Assembly (NCBI RefSeq): GCF_009602435.1
Contig: NZ_VZDQ01000029.1
Coordinates: 1 to 64,000, forward strand
DNA: 64,000 bases
Origin: Sediminibacillus terrae
Lineage (GTDB): Bacteria > Bacillota > Bacilli > Bacillales > Amphibacillaceae
Direction: 5' to 3'
How positions within the stretch are numbered: the first letter of the stretch is position 1; each line of letters begins with the position of its first letter. Both the position numbers and the translations under genes were made by a program. Below the pieces are notes generated by a model. That model saw only the letters and a list, made by a program, of their open reading frames with translations. It made no database searches and was not told the origin of the DNA. Of the stretch, positions 1 to 8,182 are shown piece after piece.

Positions 1-106
1 TTTTAAATGAGTAAGATCCCTCAGAGACGATGAGGTTGATAGGTCCGAGGTGGAAGCGTGGTGACACGTGCAGCTGACGGATACTAATCGATCGAGGACT
101 TAACTT
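1..106 (+). rRNA. 23S ribosomal RNA, 3' end (partial)
   Basis: The first ~106 bases match the conserved 3' terminus of bacterial 23S rRNA, including the GGTGGAAGCGTGGTGACACG segment and the terminal GATCGAGGACTTAACTT. The gene enters from the left edge, so only the last domain is visible. The exact 3' end is set by analogy with Bacillus 23S rRNA and could be off by a few bases. It is followed by a spacer, 5S rRNA and a tRNA array, the usual Bacillaceae rrn operon order. Confidence 0.95.
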
Positions 107-132
107 AAAACAAAAAGTGAAGGCGACCGGTC

Positions 133-214
133 AACAGCGTATGGATAGATCAGCCAGATTGTAGTACGCCGCTTTAAGCGTACGAAAAGCTGGATGAACT
201 ATCCATACGCTGTT
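133..214 (+). other. long hairpin in the 23S-5S spacer
   Basis: The spacer between 23S and 5S (about 107-389) contains a perfect 16-base inverted repeat: AACAGCGTATGGATAG at 133-148 and its complement at 199-214. Nested inside are a second short stem near 151-154/189-192 and GTACGC (164-169) pairing with GCGTAC (178-183). There is no T-run after it, so it is not a terminator. It is best read as a processing or antitermination structure of the rRNA transcript. I see no gene in the rest of the spacer. Confidence 0.75.
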
Positions 215-389
215 AGGAGCCGTAACTGGATTAAAGCACCATCACGTGTGAAGTTCGTTGATGTCTTCCTTCTTATCTAGTTTTGAAGGTGTAAGTGATT
301 TTTTGAAATTTACCCTTGATTTTTTGTGAAAAACAGCTATAATAGTTGTTGTCACAAAAAAAGTACACTTGGATGTACGCCAAAATGAG

Positions 390-505
390 TCTGGTGGCAA
401 TAGCGGAGAGGTCACACCTGTTCCCATGCCGAACACAGCAGTTAAGCTCTCCAGCGCCCATGGTAGTTGGGGCTTTGCCCCTGCGAGAGTAGGACGCCGC
501 CAGGC
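390..505 (+). rRNA. 5S ribosomal RNA
   Basis: This is a complete 116-base 5S rRNA. It shows the canonical CCATGCCGAACACAG loop A/B segment, the CGAGAGTAGG stretch near the 3' end, and complementary ends (CTGGTGGCAAT with GCCGCCAGGC). It lies in the rrn operon between 23S and the first tRNA. Confidence 0.97.
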
Positions 506-513
506 ATATCCGT

Positions 514-588
514 TCCACCGTAGCTCAGTGGTAGAGCAATCGGCTGTTAACCGATCGGTCGTAGGTTCGAATCCTACCGGTGGAGCCA
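514..588 (+). tRNA. tRNA-Asn (GTT)
   Basis: Full cloverleaf with acceptor TCCACCG/CGGTGGA, anticodon GTT, TTCGAATCC T-loop and an encoded CCA end. It is the first tRNA of the array after 5S. Confidence 0.97.
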
Positions 589-589
589 T

Positions 590-681
590 GGAGAGCTGTC
601 CGAGTGGCCGAAGGAGCACGATTGGAAATCGTGTAGACCGCTACCGCGGTCTCGAGGGTTCGAATCCCTCGCTCTCCGCCA
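590..681 (+). tRNA. tRNA-Ser (GGA)
   Basis: Class II tRNA with a long variable arm. The acceptor is GGAGAGC/GCTCTCC, the anticodon is GGA, and CCA is encoded. It starts one base after the tRNA-Asn CCA. Confidence 0.97.
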
Positions 682-691
682 TTTCTTAAAT

Positions 692-766
692 GGCCCGTTG
701 GTCAAGTGGTTAAGACACCGCCCTTTCACGGCGGTAACACGGGTTCGAATCCCGTACGGGTCACCA
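692..766 (+). tRNA. tRNA-Glu (TTC)
   Basis: Cloverleaf with acceptor GGCCCGT pairing to ACGGGTC, anticodon TTC in the CCCTTTCACGG arm, and an encoded CCA. Confidence 0.97.
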
Positions 767-773
767 CTTAATT

Positions 774-849
774 GGAGGATTAGCTCAGCTGGGAGAGCAC
801 CTGCCTTACAAGCAGGGGGTCGCAGGTTCGAGCCCTGCATCCTCCACCA
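774..849 (+). tRNA. tRNA-Val (TAC)
   Basis: Acceptor GGAGGAT pairs with ATCCTCC. The anticodon loop CTTACAA gives TAC, and CCA is encoded. Confidence 0.97.
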
Positions 850-884
850 TTAGAGAATTTGATAGGAATAATCTCCTACATTAT

Positions 885-961
<77 letters not shown>

Positions 962-1121
962 AATTATTTTCTTGCAACGTCGATTATCCTTCTTCGTTAG
1001 AAAATGATAATAGTGCTTGAAAGAGTGCAACCAATTCATTTCACTTACTACGCTGAGTTATCCCTTGGCTAGTGAGAGATACAGGTGCCCGACAGGGTAC
1101 AATCCAATCATTCCTTAATAT

Positions 1122-1198
1122 GGTCCGGTAGTTCAGTTGGTTAGAATGCCTGCCTGTCACGCAGGAGGTCGCGGGTTCGAGTCCCGTCCGGACCGCCA
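1122..1198 (+). tRNA. tRNA-Asp (GTC)
   Basis: Acceptor GGTCCGG/CCGGACC, anticodon GTC in the CCTGTCACG arm, encoded CCA. Confidence 0.97.
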
Positions 1199-1223
1199 CT
1201 TACATAGTTTCATATCATTTATT

Positions 1224-1296
<73 letters not shown>

Positions 1297-1307
1297 CCTT
1301 TTATTTT

Positions 1308-1393
1308 GGAGGGATAGCGAAGTTGGCCAAACGCGGCGGACTGTAAATCCGCTCCCATCGGGTTCGTAGGTTCGAGTCCTACTCCCTCCACCA
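1308..1393 (+). tRNA. tRNA-Tyr (GTA)
   Basis: Class II tRNA with a long variable arm. Acceptor GGAGGGA/TCCCTCC, anticodon GTA, encoded CCA. Confidence 0.96.
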
Positions 1394-1399
1394 TTACAT

Positions 1400-1473
1400 A
1401 GGGGTATAGTTTAACGGTAGAACAGAGGTCTCCAAAACCTCCGGTGTGGGTTCGATTCCTACTACCCCTGCCA
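1400..1473 (+). tRNA. tRNA-Trp (CCA)
   Basis: Acceptor AGGGGTA/TACCCCT, anticodon CCA in the TCTCCAAAA loop, G discriminator and encoded CCA end. Confidence 0.96.
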
Positions 1474-1486
1474 TTATTAATATGTT

Positions 1487-1563
1487 GGCGGTCGTGGCGA
1501 AGTGGTTAACGCACCGGATTGTGGCTCCGGCACTCGTGGGTTCGATTCCCACCGGTCGCCCCA
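1487..1563 (+). tRNA. tRNA-His (GTG)
   Basis: Anticodon GTG. The acceptor stem has the extra 5' G (position -1) facing the C discriminator, as required by histidyl-tRNA synthetase. CCA is encoded. Confidence 0.96.
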
Positions 1564-1584
1564 TTTTCCAGTGTGTGGTATAGT

Positions 1585-1659
1585 TGGGCTATAGCCAAGC
1601 GGTAAGGCATCGGGTTTTGATCCCGTGATTCGCTGGTTCGAATCCAGCTAGCCCAGCCA
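1585..1659 (+). tRNA. tRNA-Gln (TTG)
   Basis: Acceptor TGGGCTA/TAGCCCA, anticodon TTG, encoded CCA. Confidence 0.96.
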
Positions 1660-1664
1660 AAAAT

Positions 1665-1739
1665 GCGGAAGTAGTTCAGTGGTAGAACACCACCTTGCCA
1701 AGGTGGGGGTCGCGGGTTCGAATCCCGTCTTCCGCTCCA
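1665..1739 (+). tRNA. tRNA-Gly (GCC)
   Basis: Acceptor GCGGAAG/CTTCCGC, anticodon GCC in the ACCTTGCCAAGGT arm, encoded CCA. Confidence 0.97.
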
Positions 1740-1745
1740 TTTTAA

Positions 1746-1819
<74 letters not shown>

Positions 1820-1831
1820 TATGAATAACGT

Positions 1832-1913
1832 GCCGGTGTGGCGGAATTGGCAGACGCGCACGACTCAAAATCGTGTTCCTTCGGGAGTGTCGGTTCGACC
1901 CCGACCACCGGTA
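1832..1913 (+). tRNA. tRNA-Leu (CAA)
   Basis: Class II tRNA with a variable arm. The acceptor GCCGGTG pairs with CACCGGT through a terminal G-U. The anticodon loop CTCAAAA gives CAA. The discriminator is followed by TCC, so CCA is not encoded. It is the last of the 14 tRNAs. Confidence 0.94.
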
Positions 1914-1916
1914 TCC

Positions 1917-1953
1917 TAAAAAGACTCCAACTTTAAAGTTGGAGTCTTTTTTT
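1917..1953 (+). terminator. terminator of the rRNA-tRNA operon
   Basis: A strong rho-independent hairpin: AAGACTCCAACTTT is followed directly by its reverse complement and a run of seven T. It ends the rrn-tRNA transcript. Confidence 0.93.
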
Positions 1954-2070
1954 ACGTTGAATCAAATTGGTTAAATGATAAAAGACATATGGTCTAACCA
2001 CAAAGAATAGTGTATAGTATATTATATAAACATAATGTATGACGTACAGTATTAGAAAAGAGGACAAAAA

Positions 2071-2421
2071 ATGGAGTTATCGATTCACTCATTCCTGACA
2101 GAGTTAAAAAGAGGGAACTTAACGCTGGCGGTTTTAAGCCAGTTGAGAACGCCTCAGTACGGGTACTCACTTGTTCAGCTGCTTGAGAACCTGGGGATAG
2201 GCATTGAACAAAGCACGCTATACCCCTTGCTAAGGAGGCTGGAAAAACAAGAGCTTCTTAACAGCTTTTGGGATACTTCTGAAAAAAGGCCTCGAAAATA
2301 TTATGAATTGAGTGAGTATGGGGAAAAGGTTTTTCAGCAATTGAGGGAGGAATGGATGAAAAATACCAAAAGGCTGTTTGATGTCCTTAACGAGGAGGAT
2401 AAGGAAAATGAATCTAATTGA
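2071..2421 (+). CDS. PadR family transcriptional regulator
   Basis: A 116-residue PadR-type winged-helix regulator. The core shows the family layout: a helix-turn-helix with GYSLVQLLENLG, then the typical TLYPLLRRLEKQ recognition region (about residues 50-62) and the wing SEKRPRKYYELSEYG. The ATG at 2071 is preceded by AGAGGA at good spacing. The stop overlaps the next gene, a membrane protein with a HAAS domain, by 14 bases. PadR-HAAS pairs are a recurrent arrangement in Firmicutes, where the regulator is thought to be controlled through the membrane partner. The upstream region is very AT-rich, but I see no clean operator. Confidence 0.9.
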   Translation: MELSIHSFLTELKRGNLTLAVLSQLRTPQYGYSLVQLLENLGIGIEQSTLYPLLRRLEKQELLNSFWDTSEKRPRKYYELSEYGEKVFQQLREEWMKNTKRLFDVLNEEDKENESN

Positions 2422-3421
2422 GGTGTACGTTCAAGAAGTGACCCGATGGTTGCCAAAGAAGAAAAAGGAGGATATCGCTTTAGAGTTAGAATCGACCATC
2501 CATGACATGTTGCCCGATGATTATGATGAAAAGGATGTGTACCTGGCTCTTGAGGAGTTGGGAGATCCTAAAGTTTTGGCGAATAAGTACAGCGAAAAAC
2601 AAACCCATTTAATCGGCCCCAAATATTACGATTTGCACCTTTCCATTCTAAAATGGATCATTCCTTTTGCGGTTATTTATTCACTTTTCACCCTACTGGG
2701 GGTAAAGCTTTTAAATCTGATCAATCTAGGAGAGAGATTCGACGTATCGATTTCCAATATTGAAGAGGTGCTGATAAATGCAATCACCTGGTCGATTACG
2801 GCATATGTTTTTGTGACAGTGATTTTTGCCATTATGGAACAAGTGGATGGAAAAAATGAAGATCTGCCTAAATGGATGGGGTTTACTTCGTGGGATCCAA
2901 AAAAATTATGGAAAGAATATAGTGTTCCAAAGAAAAAATCGATTCCATTATCTGAGATTAACGCAGGCTTAATATGGACAGTGGTTTGGGGAGTAGGTTA
3001 TTTTTATGCCGACCGTTTCCTTGGAATATATGAAAGTGGGCAGGATGGGCTTAGAATGGTAACTCCGGCGTTTAATCAGGAAGTACTATTATCATTCTGG
3101 CCGATAGTCCTTTTGCTACTTGGAGCAGAAATTGCCTTAGCTATCTACAAATTAATCAAAAGGAAATGGTCAAGAAACATGGCTGCGTTTTTTATGATTT
3201 ATAAAATAGTCTCGGTTGCTTCATTTGTGGTTATTTTAATGCAATCGAAGCTTTTCGCCGCAGAGTTCCTCATGACGTTAAGTGCCTGGTTTGACGCTGC
3301 TCCTGCTATTATGAAGGATTACATGGTGTGGGGAACGTTAACGTTAATGGTGGTTTTTGGAGCTATCGCAATTTACGAGGCTTTTAAGAAAGCTAATATG
3401 AATAACAAATCCGTGCTGTGA
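2408..3421 (+). CDS. HAAS-domain membrane protein, partner of PadR
   Basis: A 337-residue protein. Residues 1 to about 80 form the soluble HAAS/DUF1700-like domain, rich in Lys/Glu and ending in ALEELGDPKVLANKYSE. Six or seven hydrophobic segments follow (first near 82-105, others near 120-145, 190-215, 225-245, 262-285 and 310-330). The start is ATG 2408, not the upstream ATG, because GAGGAGGAT sits 6-7 bases before it; it overlaps the padR stop and implies translational coupling. The function is unknown; it is probably a membrane sensor or anti-regulator of the PadR protein. Confidence 0.85.
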   Translation: MNLIEVYVQEVTRWLPKKKKEDIALELESTIHDMLPDDYDEKDVYLALEELGDPKVLANKYSEKQTHLIGPKYYDLHLSILKWIIPFAVIYSLFTLLGVKLLNLINLGERFDVSISNIEEVLINAITWSITAYVFVTVIFAIMEQVDGKNEDLPKWMGFTSWDPKKLWKEYSVPKKKSIPLSEINAGLIWTVVWGVGYFYADRFLGIYESGQDGLRMVTPAFNQEVLLSFWPIVLLLLGAEIALAIYKLIKRKWSRNMAAFFMIYKIVSVASFVVILMQSKLFAAEFLMTLSAWFDAAPAIMKDYMVWGTLTLMVVFGAIAIYEAFKKANMNNKSVL

Positions 3422-3636
3422 GAGAGCAGTTAGAAATGGCTGCGTTTTTCGGCTCATGCAGTAACAGGTATAGTAGAATCCCCAGATGCGCATGAATCTT
3501 CATCTTGTTTTTTCCGTGTTATACCCCATAGGTTAGTTTTTCTCGTATCTTAAAGCAATATCAGCTACTGTCCCAATAATTCCTCTAGTGGCGGATTTAC
3601 CAATCCGCCACCTTTTGCCAACTAAAGATGCCAGGA

Positions 3637-4248
3637 TCAGTCCATTAATTCATTCAAGAAATCCGGGTTTGCAGTGATATCGACGACTGCCTCGCTGGAA
3701 AGATCTACTGCATATCGTCCATTGGTAGAAGAATGCCCTGACACTAAGGTGGAATATCTTACGATAATGTATCCCTTTATCTCCCCATCATATAGAAGAA
3801 AGTCGTTTTCACTTTCTGTCCATTTATTTCTGTCCCGCAAAAAGTTGGTGACGAAAGAAATCGCCTTTTCTTGATCTTTTTCATCGGTGTCTGTTTGAAT
3901 TTGGTTGTTGTCGGTCTCGTTTTGAGTGTCAGTGTCTTCTACTTCCATTTGTGCATCTCTTTCATCCAACTCGGTTTCTTTCCCTGAGTTTTCTTTTTCC
4001 CCCTCATTTTGCACACCACTTTGCTCGGAACTATTACTCTCGTTTTGGGTGTTTTCTGAAGAAGTATCTTCTGCATCTTCCTGAGTGGATGGCTTTGCAT
4101 CATCGTTAGAGTCTTTACCAGAAACGGATTGATCATCTGATGTGTTTGTATCTACTTCTTTACTTTTATCCTCTGCACAGCCAACGAGCAAAAGAACGAG
4201 CGAAAGCAAGGCAACATTGTAAGAAAGTAGCTTGATTGGTTTCTTCAT
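3637..4248 (-). CDS. acidic low-complexity lipoprotein, unknown function
   Basis: A 203-residue predicted lipoprotein. It has a Lys-start signal peptide with hydrophobic core and lipobox LVGC (Cys about residue 24). A linker of ~100 residues follows, almost entirely Asp, Glu, Ser, Asn, Gln and Thr. A small C-terminal domain starts near residue 128 (EKAISFVTNFLRDRNKW). The C-terminal part resembles small extracytoplasmic domains seen in Bacillaceae hypothetical lipoproteins, but I cannot name the family. A partial gene at 63551 has the same architecture. It is probably anchored to the outer face of the membrane, with the linker spanning the wall. Confidence 0.85.
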   Translation of the reverse strand: MKKPIKLLSYNVALLSLVLLLVGCAEDKSKEVDTNTSDDQSVSGKDSNDDAKPSTQEDAEDTSSENTQNESNSSEQSGVQNEGEKENSGKETELDERDAQMEVEDTDTQNETDNNQIQTDTDEKDQEKAISFVTNFLRDRNKWTESENDFLLYDGEIKGYIIVRYSTLVSGHSSTNGRYAVDLSSEAVVDITANPDFLNELMD

Positions 4249-4545
4249 TTTATTCTCCCCTTCTTAATCCAACTCTATATATGATTTAAAAAACCCGCAA
4301 TAACTTTATCATAATCCAAGTTATTCCCCTATAAAAGGTCGAAAATGGAAAACACAGAGTTTTGTTGTCGGTTTGAATGCGCTTATTAAATAGTATATCC
4401 AGGTCGCATCTTTTTCGTTTTATGTATTGATTATCTCAGCTGTAGCTCAACAATAAGCCTGTGACTTGAAGAAACAAAAATAAACATCAGCAATGGCCTA
4501 TTCAGTCAATGGTAACACAAAATTACCTAAAATAACTTAAATAGT

Positions 4546-4574
4546 ATGACACAATAAAATAAAAATGATATACT
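4546..4574 (+). promoter_or_regulatory. sigma-A promoter of the PEP synthase gene
   Basis: ATGACA (4546-4551), a 17-base spacer and TATACT (4569-4574), 30 bases before the ppsA start. The 355-base intergenic region 4249-4604, between divergent genes, otherwise shows no gene. Confidence 0.6.
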
Positions 4575-4604
4575 AATTTTAAATCTAAGCTGGAGGAGAT
4601 GTAG

Positions 4605-6959
4605 ATGGCAGAGAAGCGGTACATTCGCTGGTTCAATGAAATCCGTAAAGGAGATATTCCGCTGGTGGGCGGGAAAGGGGCTAACTTAGGTGAACTCACC
4701 AATGGAGGAATCAGGGTGCCTCCTGGTTTTTGTGTAACCGCGGAAGCATATAGCGATTTTGTTAAGGAACGTAACCTGGATAAACAAATACTCGAAGAGA
4801 TAAAACAGCTGGATATGGAGAATAACGCCCAGCTTCAGAGTGCAAGTGCTCTGATCCGGGAATTGATTCTTCAAACCGATATCTTGAAAGCGATTGAAGA
4901 AGAAATTCGTGAAGCGTACGCAACCTTTCAGTCAAGCCTTCAAGTGGATGACTTGTTTGTAGCGGTTAGAAGTTCCGCAACAGCGGAGGACTTGCCTGAA
5001 GCATCCTTTGCAGGACAACAGGATACGTACTTAGAAATTAAAGGGATTTCGGAAGTGATCCGGCACGTTAAAAAGTGTTGGGCATCCCTTTGGACGGCAC
5101 GTGCCATTTATTATCGCGAGAAACAGCATTTCGACCACTTCGATGTGTCTCTTTGCGCTGTGGTCCAGAAAATGGTGAACAGTAAAAAAGCCGGTGTGCT
5201 GTTTACATCCAATCCTGTGACAGAAAACCATAACCAGATGATGATCAATGCCAGCTGGGGGCTGGGTGAATCCGTCGTTTCCGGGATGGTCTCTCCTGAC
5301 GAATATATCGTTGATAAAAAGAATAATAGGGTTGTGGAAAAGCATATTGCCACGAAAAACTTCCTTGTCGTCAAAAACGAGAAAGCAGTCGGAACGTCAA
5401 AAGTCGCCGTCAAAGAATTCTTGGGGGAAGACCTGGTAACGCAACAATGCCTGACAGCAACAGAAATCAGTCGACTCTCTGCTGATGCACTGCGAATCGA
5501 AAAAATGTATCACTCTCCACAGGATATCGAGTGGGCGATCGATGGTGACACCAATGAATTATATATTTTACAGGCTCGGCCGATTACCACGTTAAAAAAG
5601 GAGGAAACGGGTGTGAAGGAACAAGTGGAAATAAAACGAGTGGCGCTTTTGCGGGGGCTCGCTGCATCTCCAGGAAGGGGAAGTGGGAAGGTAAGGAAAA
5701 TCAAAGATATCACCGAAATTTCGAAGGTGGAAGAAGGGGATATCCTGGTAACCATCATGACCAATCCGGACATGATGCCGGCCATGAAAAAAGCTGCAGC
5801 CGTTGTGACCAACGAAGGTGGCCGGACTTGTCACGCTGCCATTGTTTCCAGAGAGTTCGGCATTCCCTGCATTGTCGGGTCCAACAATGCAACCGAAGTA
5901 TTGAAAGAAGGAATGGAAGTCACTGTGGATGCCACACGAGGTGTCGTTTATCAAGGCATATTAGAGGAAACGGAGGAAAAGGATAAAGAAAGAAACCAGA
6001 CACCATCCGTTATCGACCAAATGAATCTTCATCAGCTGGCTCCGATTACCGGGACGAAGGTTTACATGAATCTTGGTGAGCCGGATTTGATCGGAAAATA
6101 CAAAGACCTGCCGTTCGATGGAATAGGACTGATGCGTACAGAATTCATTTTCACCCACCTTGTCGGCGCCCATCCTATGTATCTATTGCGAAATGGGGAA
6201 GAAAAGCAATTTATCGATAAAATGGCTGAGGGCATCACAAAGGTGGCGCAAGACGTTTACCCTAAGCCTGTCGTCGTAAGGTTGAGCGACTTCCGTTCCA
6301 ACGAATTCAGAGGATTAAAAGGCGGGGAAGAAGTAGAACCGATTGAAGCCAATCCGATGATCGGGTGGAGAGGGGTTTCCCGTTATATATCTCCGGAATA
6401 CGAGGAAGGTTTCCGGCTGGAATGCCGCGCCATAAAAAAAGTAAGGGAAGACTATGGACTGATAAATGTGTGGACCATGCTTCCTTTCGTCAGGACTACT
6501 TGGGAAGTAAAGAGAGTCAAAGAAATCATGGCAGAGGAAGGTCTCATACAAGATCAACAATTCAAAATTTGGATTATGGCCGAAGTGCCATCCGTCATAT
6601 TCGAAGCGGAAGAATTCGCGAAAATGGTTGACGGGTTTAGTATCGGGAGTAATGATCTGACCCAGTTGGTACTTGGCTCCGATCGGGATTCGGGAATTCT
6701 GAACACCATGGGTTACTTTGATGAACGCAATCCTGCTGTGAAGAAGGCAATCAAAATGTTGATACAAGGGGCACATAAGCATCATAAGAGCGTTTCTATC
6801 TGTGGGCAGGGACCCTCCTTGTATCCCGAATTTACAGAATTCCTTATCCAGGAAGGAATCGACAGTGTGAGCGTGAACCCGGATACGGTAGCCGGCACAA
6901 GGAGATTGGTTGCATCCGTCGAGCAGCGGATGATTATGAACAAAATTAGAGAATTATAA
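4605..6959 (+). CDS. ppsA: phosphoenolpyruvate synthase
   Basis: A 784-residue PEP synthase (pyruvate, water dikinase), which converts pyruvate and ATP to PEP, AMP and phosphate for growth on three-carbon compounds. The domains are in family order. The N-terminal nucleotide-binding PPDK domain begins with VGGKGANLGEL (residues 21-31). The mobile phosphohistidine domain has GGRTCHAAIVSREFG with His410. The C-terminal PEP-binding TIM barrel has GSNDLTQLVLGSDRDSG and the catalytic Cys733 in CGQGPSLYPEF. The length is normal. The start ATG has GGAGGAG six bases upstream. It appears monocistronic, with its own promoter and terminator. Confidence 0.96.
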   Translation: MAEKRYIRWFNEIRKGDIPLVGGKGANLGELTNGGIRVPPGFCVTAEAYSDFVKERNLDKQILEEIKQLDMENNAQLQSASALIRELILQTDILKAIEEEIREAYATFQSSLQVDDLFVAVRSSATAEDLPEASFAGQQDTYLEIKGISEVIRHVKKCWASLWTARAIYYREKQHFDHFDVSLCAVVQKMVNSKKAGVLFTSNPVTENHNQMMINASWGLGESVVSGMVSPDEYIVDKKNNRVVEKHIATKNFLVVKNEKAVGTSKVAVKEFLGEDLVTQQCLTATEISRLSADALRIEKMYHSPQDIEWAIDGDTNELYILQARPITTLKKEETGVKEQVEIKRVALLRGLAASPGRGSGKVRKIKDITEISKVEEGDILVTIMTNPDMMPAMKKAAAVVTNEGGRTCHAAIVSREFGIPCIVGSNNATEVLKEGMEVTVDATRGVVYQGILEETEEKDKERNQTPSVIDQMNLHQLAPITGTKVYMNLGEPDLIGKYKDLPFDGIGLMRTEFIFTHLVGAHPMYLLRNGEEKQFIDKMAEGITKVAQDVYPKPVVVRLSDFRSNEFRGLKGGEEVEPIEANPMIGWRGVSRYISPEYEEGFRLECRAIKKVREDYGLINVWTMLPFVRTTWEVKRVKEIMAEEGLIQDQQFKIWIMAEVPSVIFEAEEFAKMVDGFSIGSNDLTQLVLGSDRDSGILNTMGYFDERNPAVKKAIKMLIQGAHKHHKSVSICGQGPSLYPEFTEFLIQEGIDSVSVNPDTVAGTRRLVASVEQRMIMNKIREL

Positions 6960-6975
6960 ATCTCTTTAGCATAGT

Positions 6976-7014
6976 AACCAATGAGGTGCTTCATCCGAGC
7001 TTCATTGGTTTTTT
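6976..7014 (+). terminator. terminator after PEP synthase
   Basis: AACCAATGA and TCATTGGTT form a stem around a 17-base loop, followed by a T-run. Confidence 0.85.
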
Positions 7015-7290
7015 ATGGATTTCATTTAACGGTGATGTGTTACCTAGTATGGCATCTCGCGACACTTCACGCATTTAAAAAAGTGACTCAAATAAATAAA
7101 CATCAGTCCCTTTTGTGACGCGGGAAATGGGAAACACATTCTATGTGACTGTCGTTTCTTGAATGAATAGAAGGTTATGCGATCAGTGGTAAGTGGTTTG
7201 TTGAATCCGAAAGAGCTTTTCCTGTATTTACACTTATATCCTAGTCTTGAAAAAAGAGCTATGTTATACTTAATGAAAATCACATATGTT

Positions 7291-7381
7291 TACACTGGGG
7301 GTGCCGTATAAGGCTGAGACAGATAGTATTTCTGGACCCTTTGAACCTGATCTGGGAAATACCAGCGTAGGGAAGTGGGAT
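7291..7381 (+). promoter_or_regulatory. TPP riboswitch (THI element)
   Basis: All the conserved parts of the thiamine pyrophosphate aptamer are present: GGGGGTGCC, GGCTGAGA, ACCCTTTGAACCTGATCTGG and the AATACCAGCGTAGGGAAG 3' part. It lies upstream of the thiazole operon and is followed by an intrinsic terminator at 7421-7453. This is the standard Bacillus transcription-attenuation design: TPP bound means termination. Confidence 0.96.
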
Positions 7382-7420
7382 TGAAACTTTTATATTATGT
7401 CTGTTTATAATATATTGACT

Positions 7421-7453
7421 AAAAGGCCACCCCTATATCCGGGTGGCCTTTTT
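7421..7453 (+). terminator. riboswitch-controlled terminator of the thi operon
   Basis: AAAAGGCCACCC/GGGTGGCCTTTTT hairpin with T-run, 40 bases after the TPP aptamer and 80 bases before tenI. It is the expression platform. Confidence 0.92.
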
Positions 7454-7532
7454 GCGTCCCGCGAATCGATGGAAAATATGACGAAGGAGTTGCAGTTCAT
7501 TAAAGACAGTGCTAGCCAAGGGGGAAAGGGTT

Positions 7533-8153
7533 ATGGGGAATGGAGAACTGCATATCGTTTCTACCGGAAATCAACGACCAGAAAAATTAGCCAAAATCGC
7601 AGGGGACATACATCCATACATAACCGCTATTCATATCCGTGAGAAGCATAAAACGGCTATGGAAATCTATCAACTGATTAAATTGTTACTAGACAGTCAA
7701 GTTCCCATTTCTAAAATCATCGTAAATGACCGGTTAGACGTTGCCCATGTGATGAAGGTCTGCGGTGTTCATTTAGCGTATCATTCTTTACCGATCGGCC
7801 CAGTGAAGGGAAATTTCCCTGAATTCCGCGTTGGTTGTTCGGTTCACTCCCTTGAAGAAGCAACGTTGGCTCAAAAGCAAGGTGCTGATTATGCATTCTT
7901 TGGCCATGTTTTTCCCACACAGTCCAAACCAGGATCAGCACCACGAGGAGTGGAACAATTACGGTTAGTTTCATCGTCTGTCTCTATGCCGGTGATGGCG
8001 ATAGGAGGAATCAAACCTGGCAATGTAAACGAGGTGATGGAAGCTGGTGCGAAAGGGGTAGCTGTGATGTCGGGTGTTTTGGAGGCGAACCAGCCTCTTG
8101 GGAAAGTGAAAGAATATGTTTCCCGACTTTCTATCTCAAACAAGTTTAGATAG
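7533..8153 (+). CDS. tenI: thiazole tautomerase TenI
   Basis: A 206-residue TenI/ThiE-like TIM-barrel protein. TenI aromatises the thiazole product of ThiG (thiazole phosphate tautomer to the carboxylate) in thiamine synthesis. The family features are HIREKHKTA near residue 36, VNDRLDVA, GCSVHSLEEA and FGHVFPTQSKPG. TenI is told from the thiamine phosphate synthase ThiE by the shorter, less conserved pyrophosphate site and by its place in a thiazole operon. The ATG at 7533 is chosen over the GTG at 7509 because the strong AAGGGGGAAAGGG lies just before it. It is the first gene behind the TPP riboswitch. Confidence 0.92.
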   Translation: MGNGELHIVSTGNQRPEKLAKIAGDIHPYITAIHIREKHKTAMEIYQLIKLLLDSQVPISKIIVNDRLDVAHVMKVCGVHLAYHSLPIGPVKGNFPEFRVGCSVHSLEEATLAQKQGADYAFFGHVFPTQSKPGSAPRGVEQLRLVSSSVSMPVMAIGGIKPGNVNEVMEAGAKGVAVMSGVLEANQPLGKVKEYVSRLSISNKFR

Positions 8154-8182
8154 GAAGTGCTAAGCGGAAAGGAGGACTTTTA

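Noticed and set aside
369-689. open frame of 106 codons over 5S rRNA and tRNA-Asn/Ser
   Set aside because: It lies within structural RNA genes and owes its length to their GC content.
962-1121. 160-base gap in the tRNA array, checked for a missed tRNA or small RNA
   Set aside because: No cloverleaf, T-loop consensus or stable hairpin was found.
7247-7276. promoter of the thi operon (TTGAAA with TATACT or TAATGA)
   Set aside because: TTGAAA-TATACT has only a 12-base spacer, and the 17-18-base alternatives lack a good -10, so the position is uncertain.
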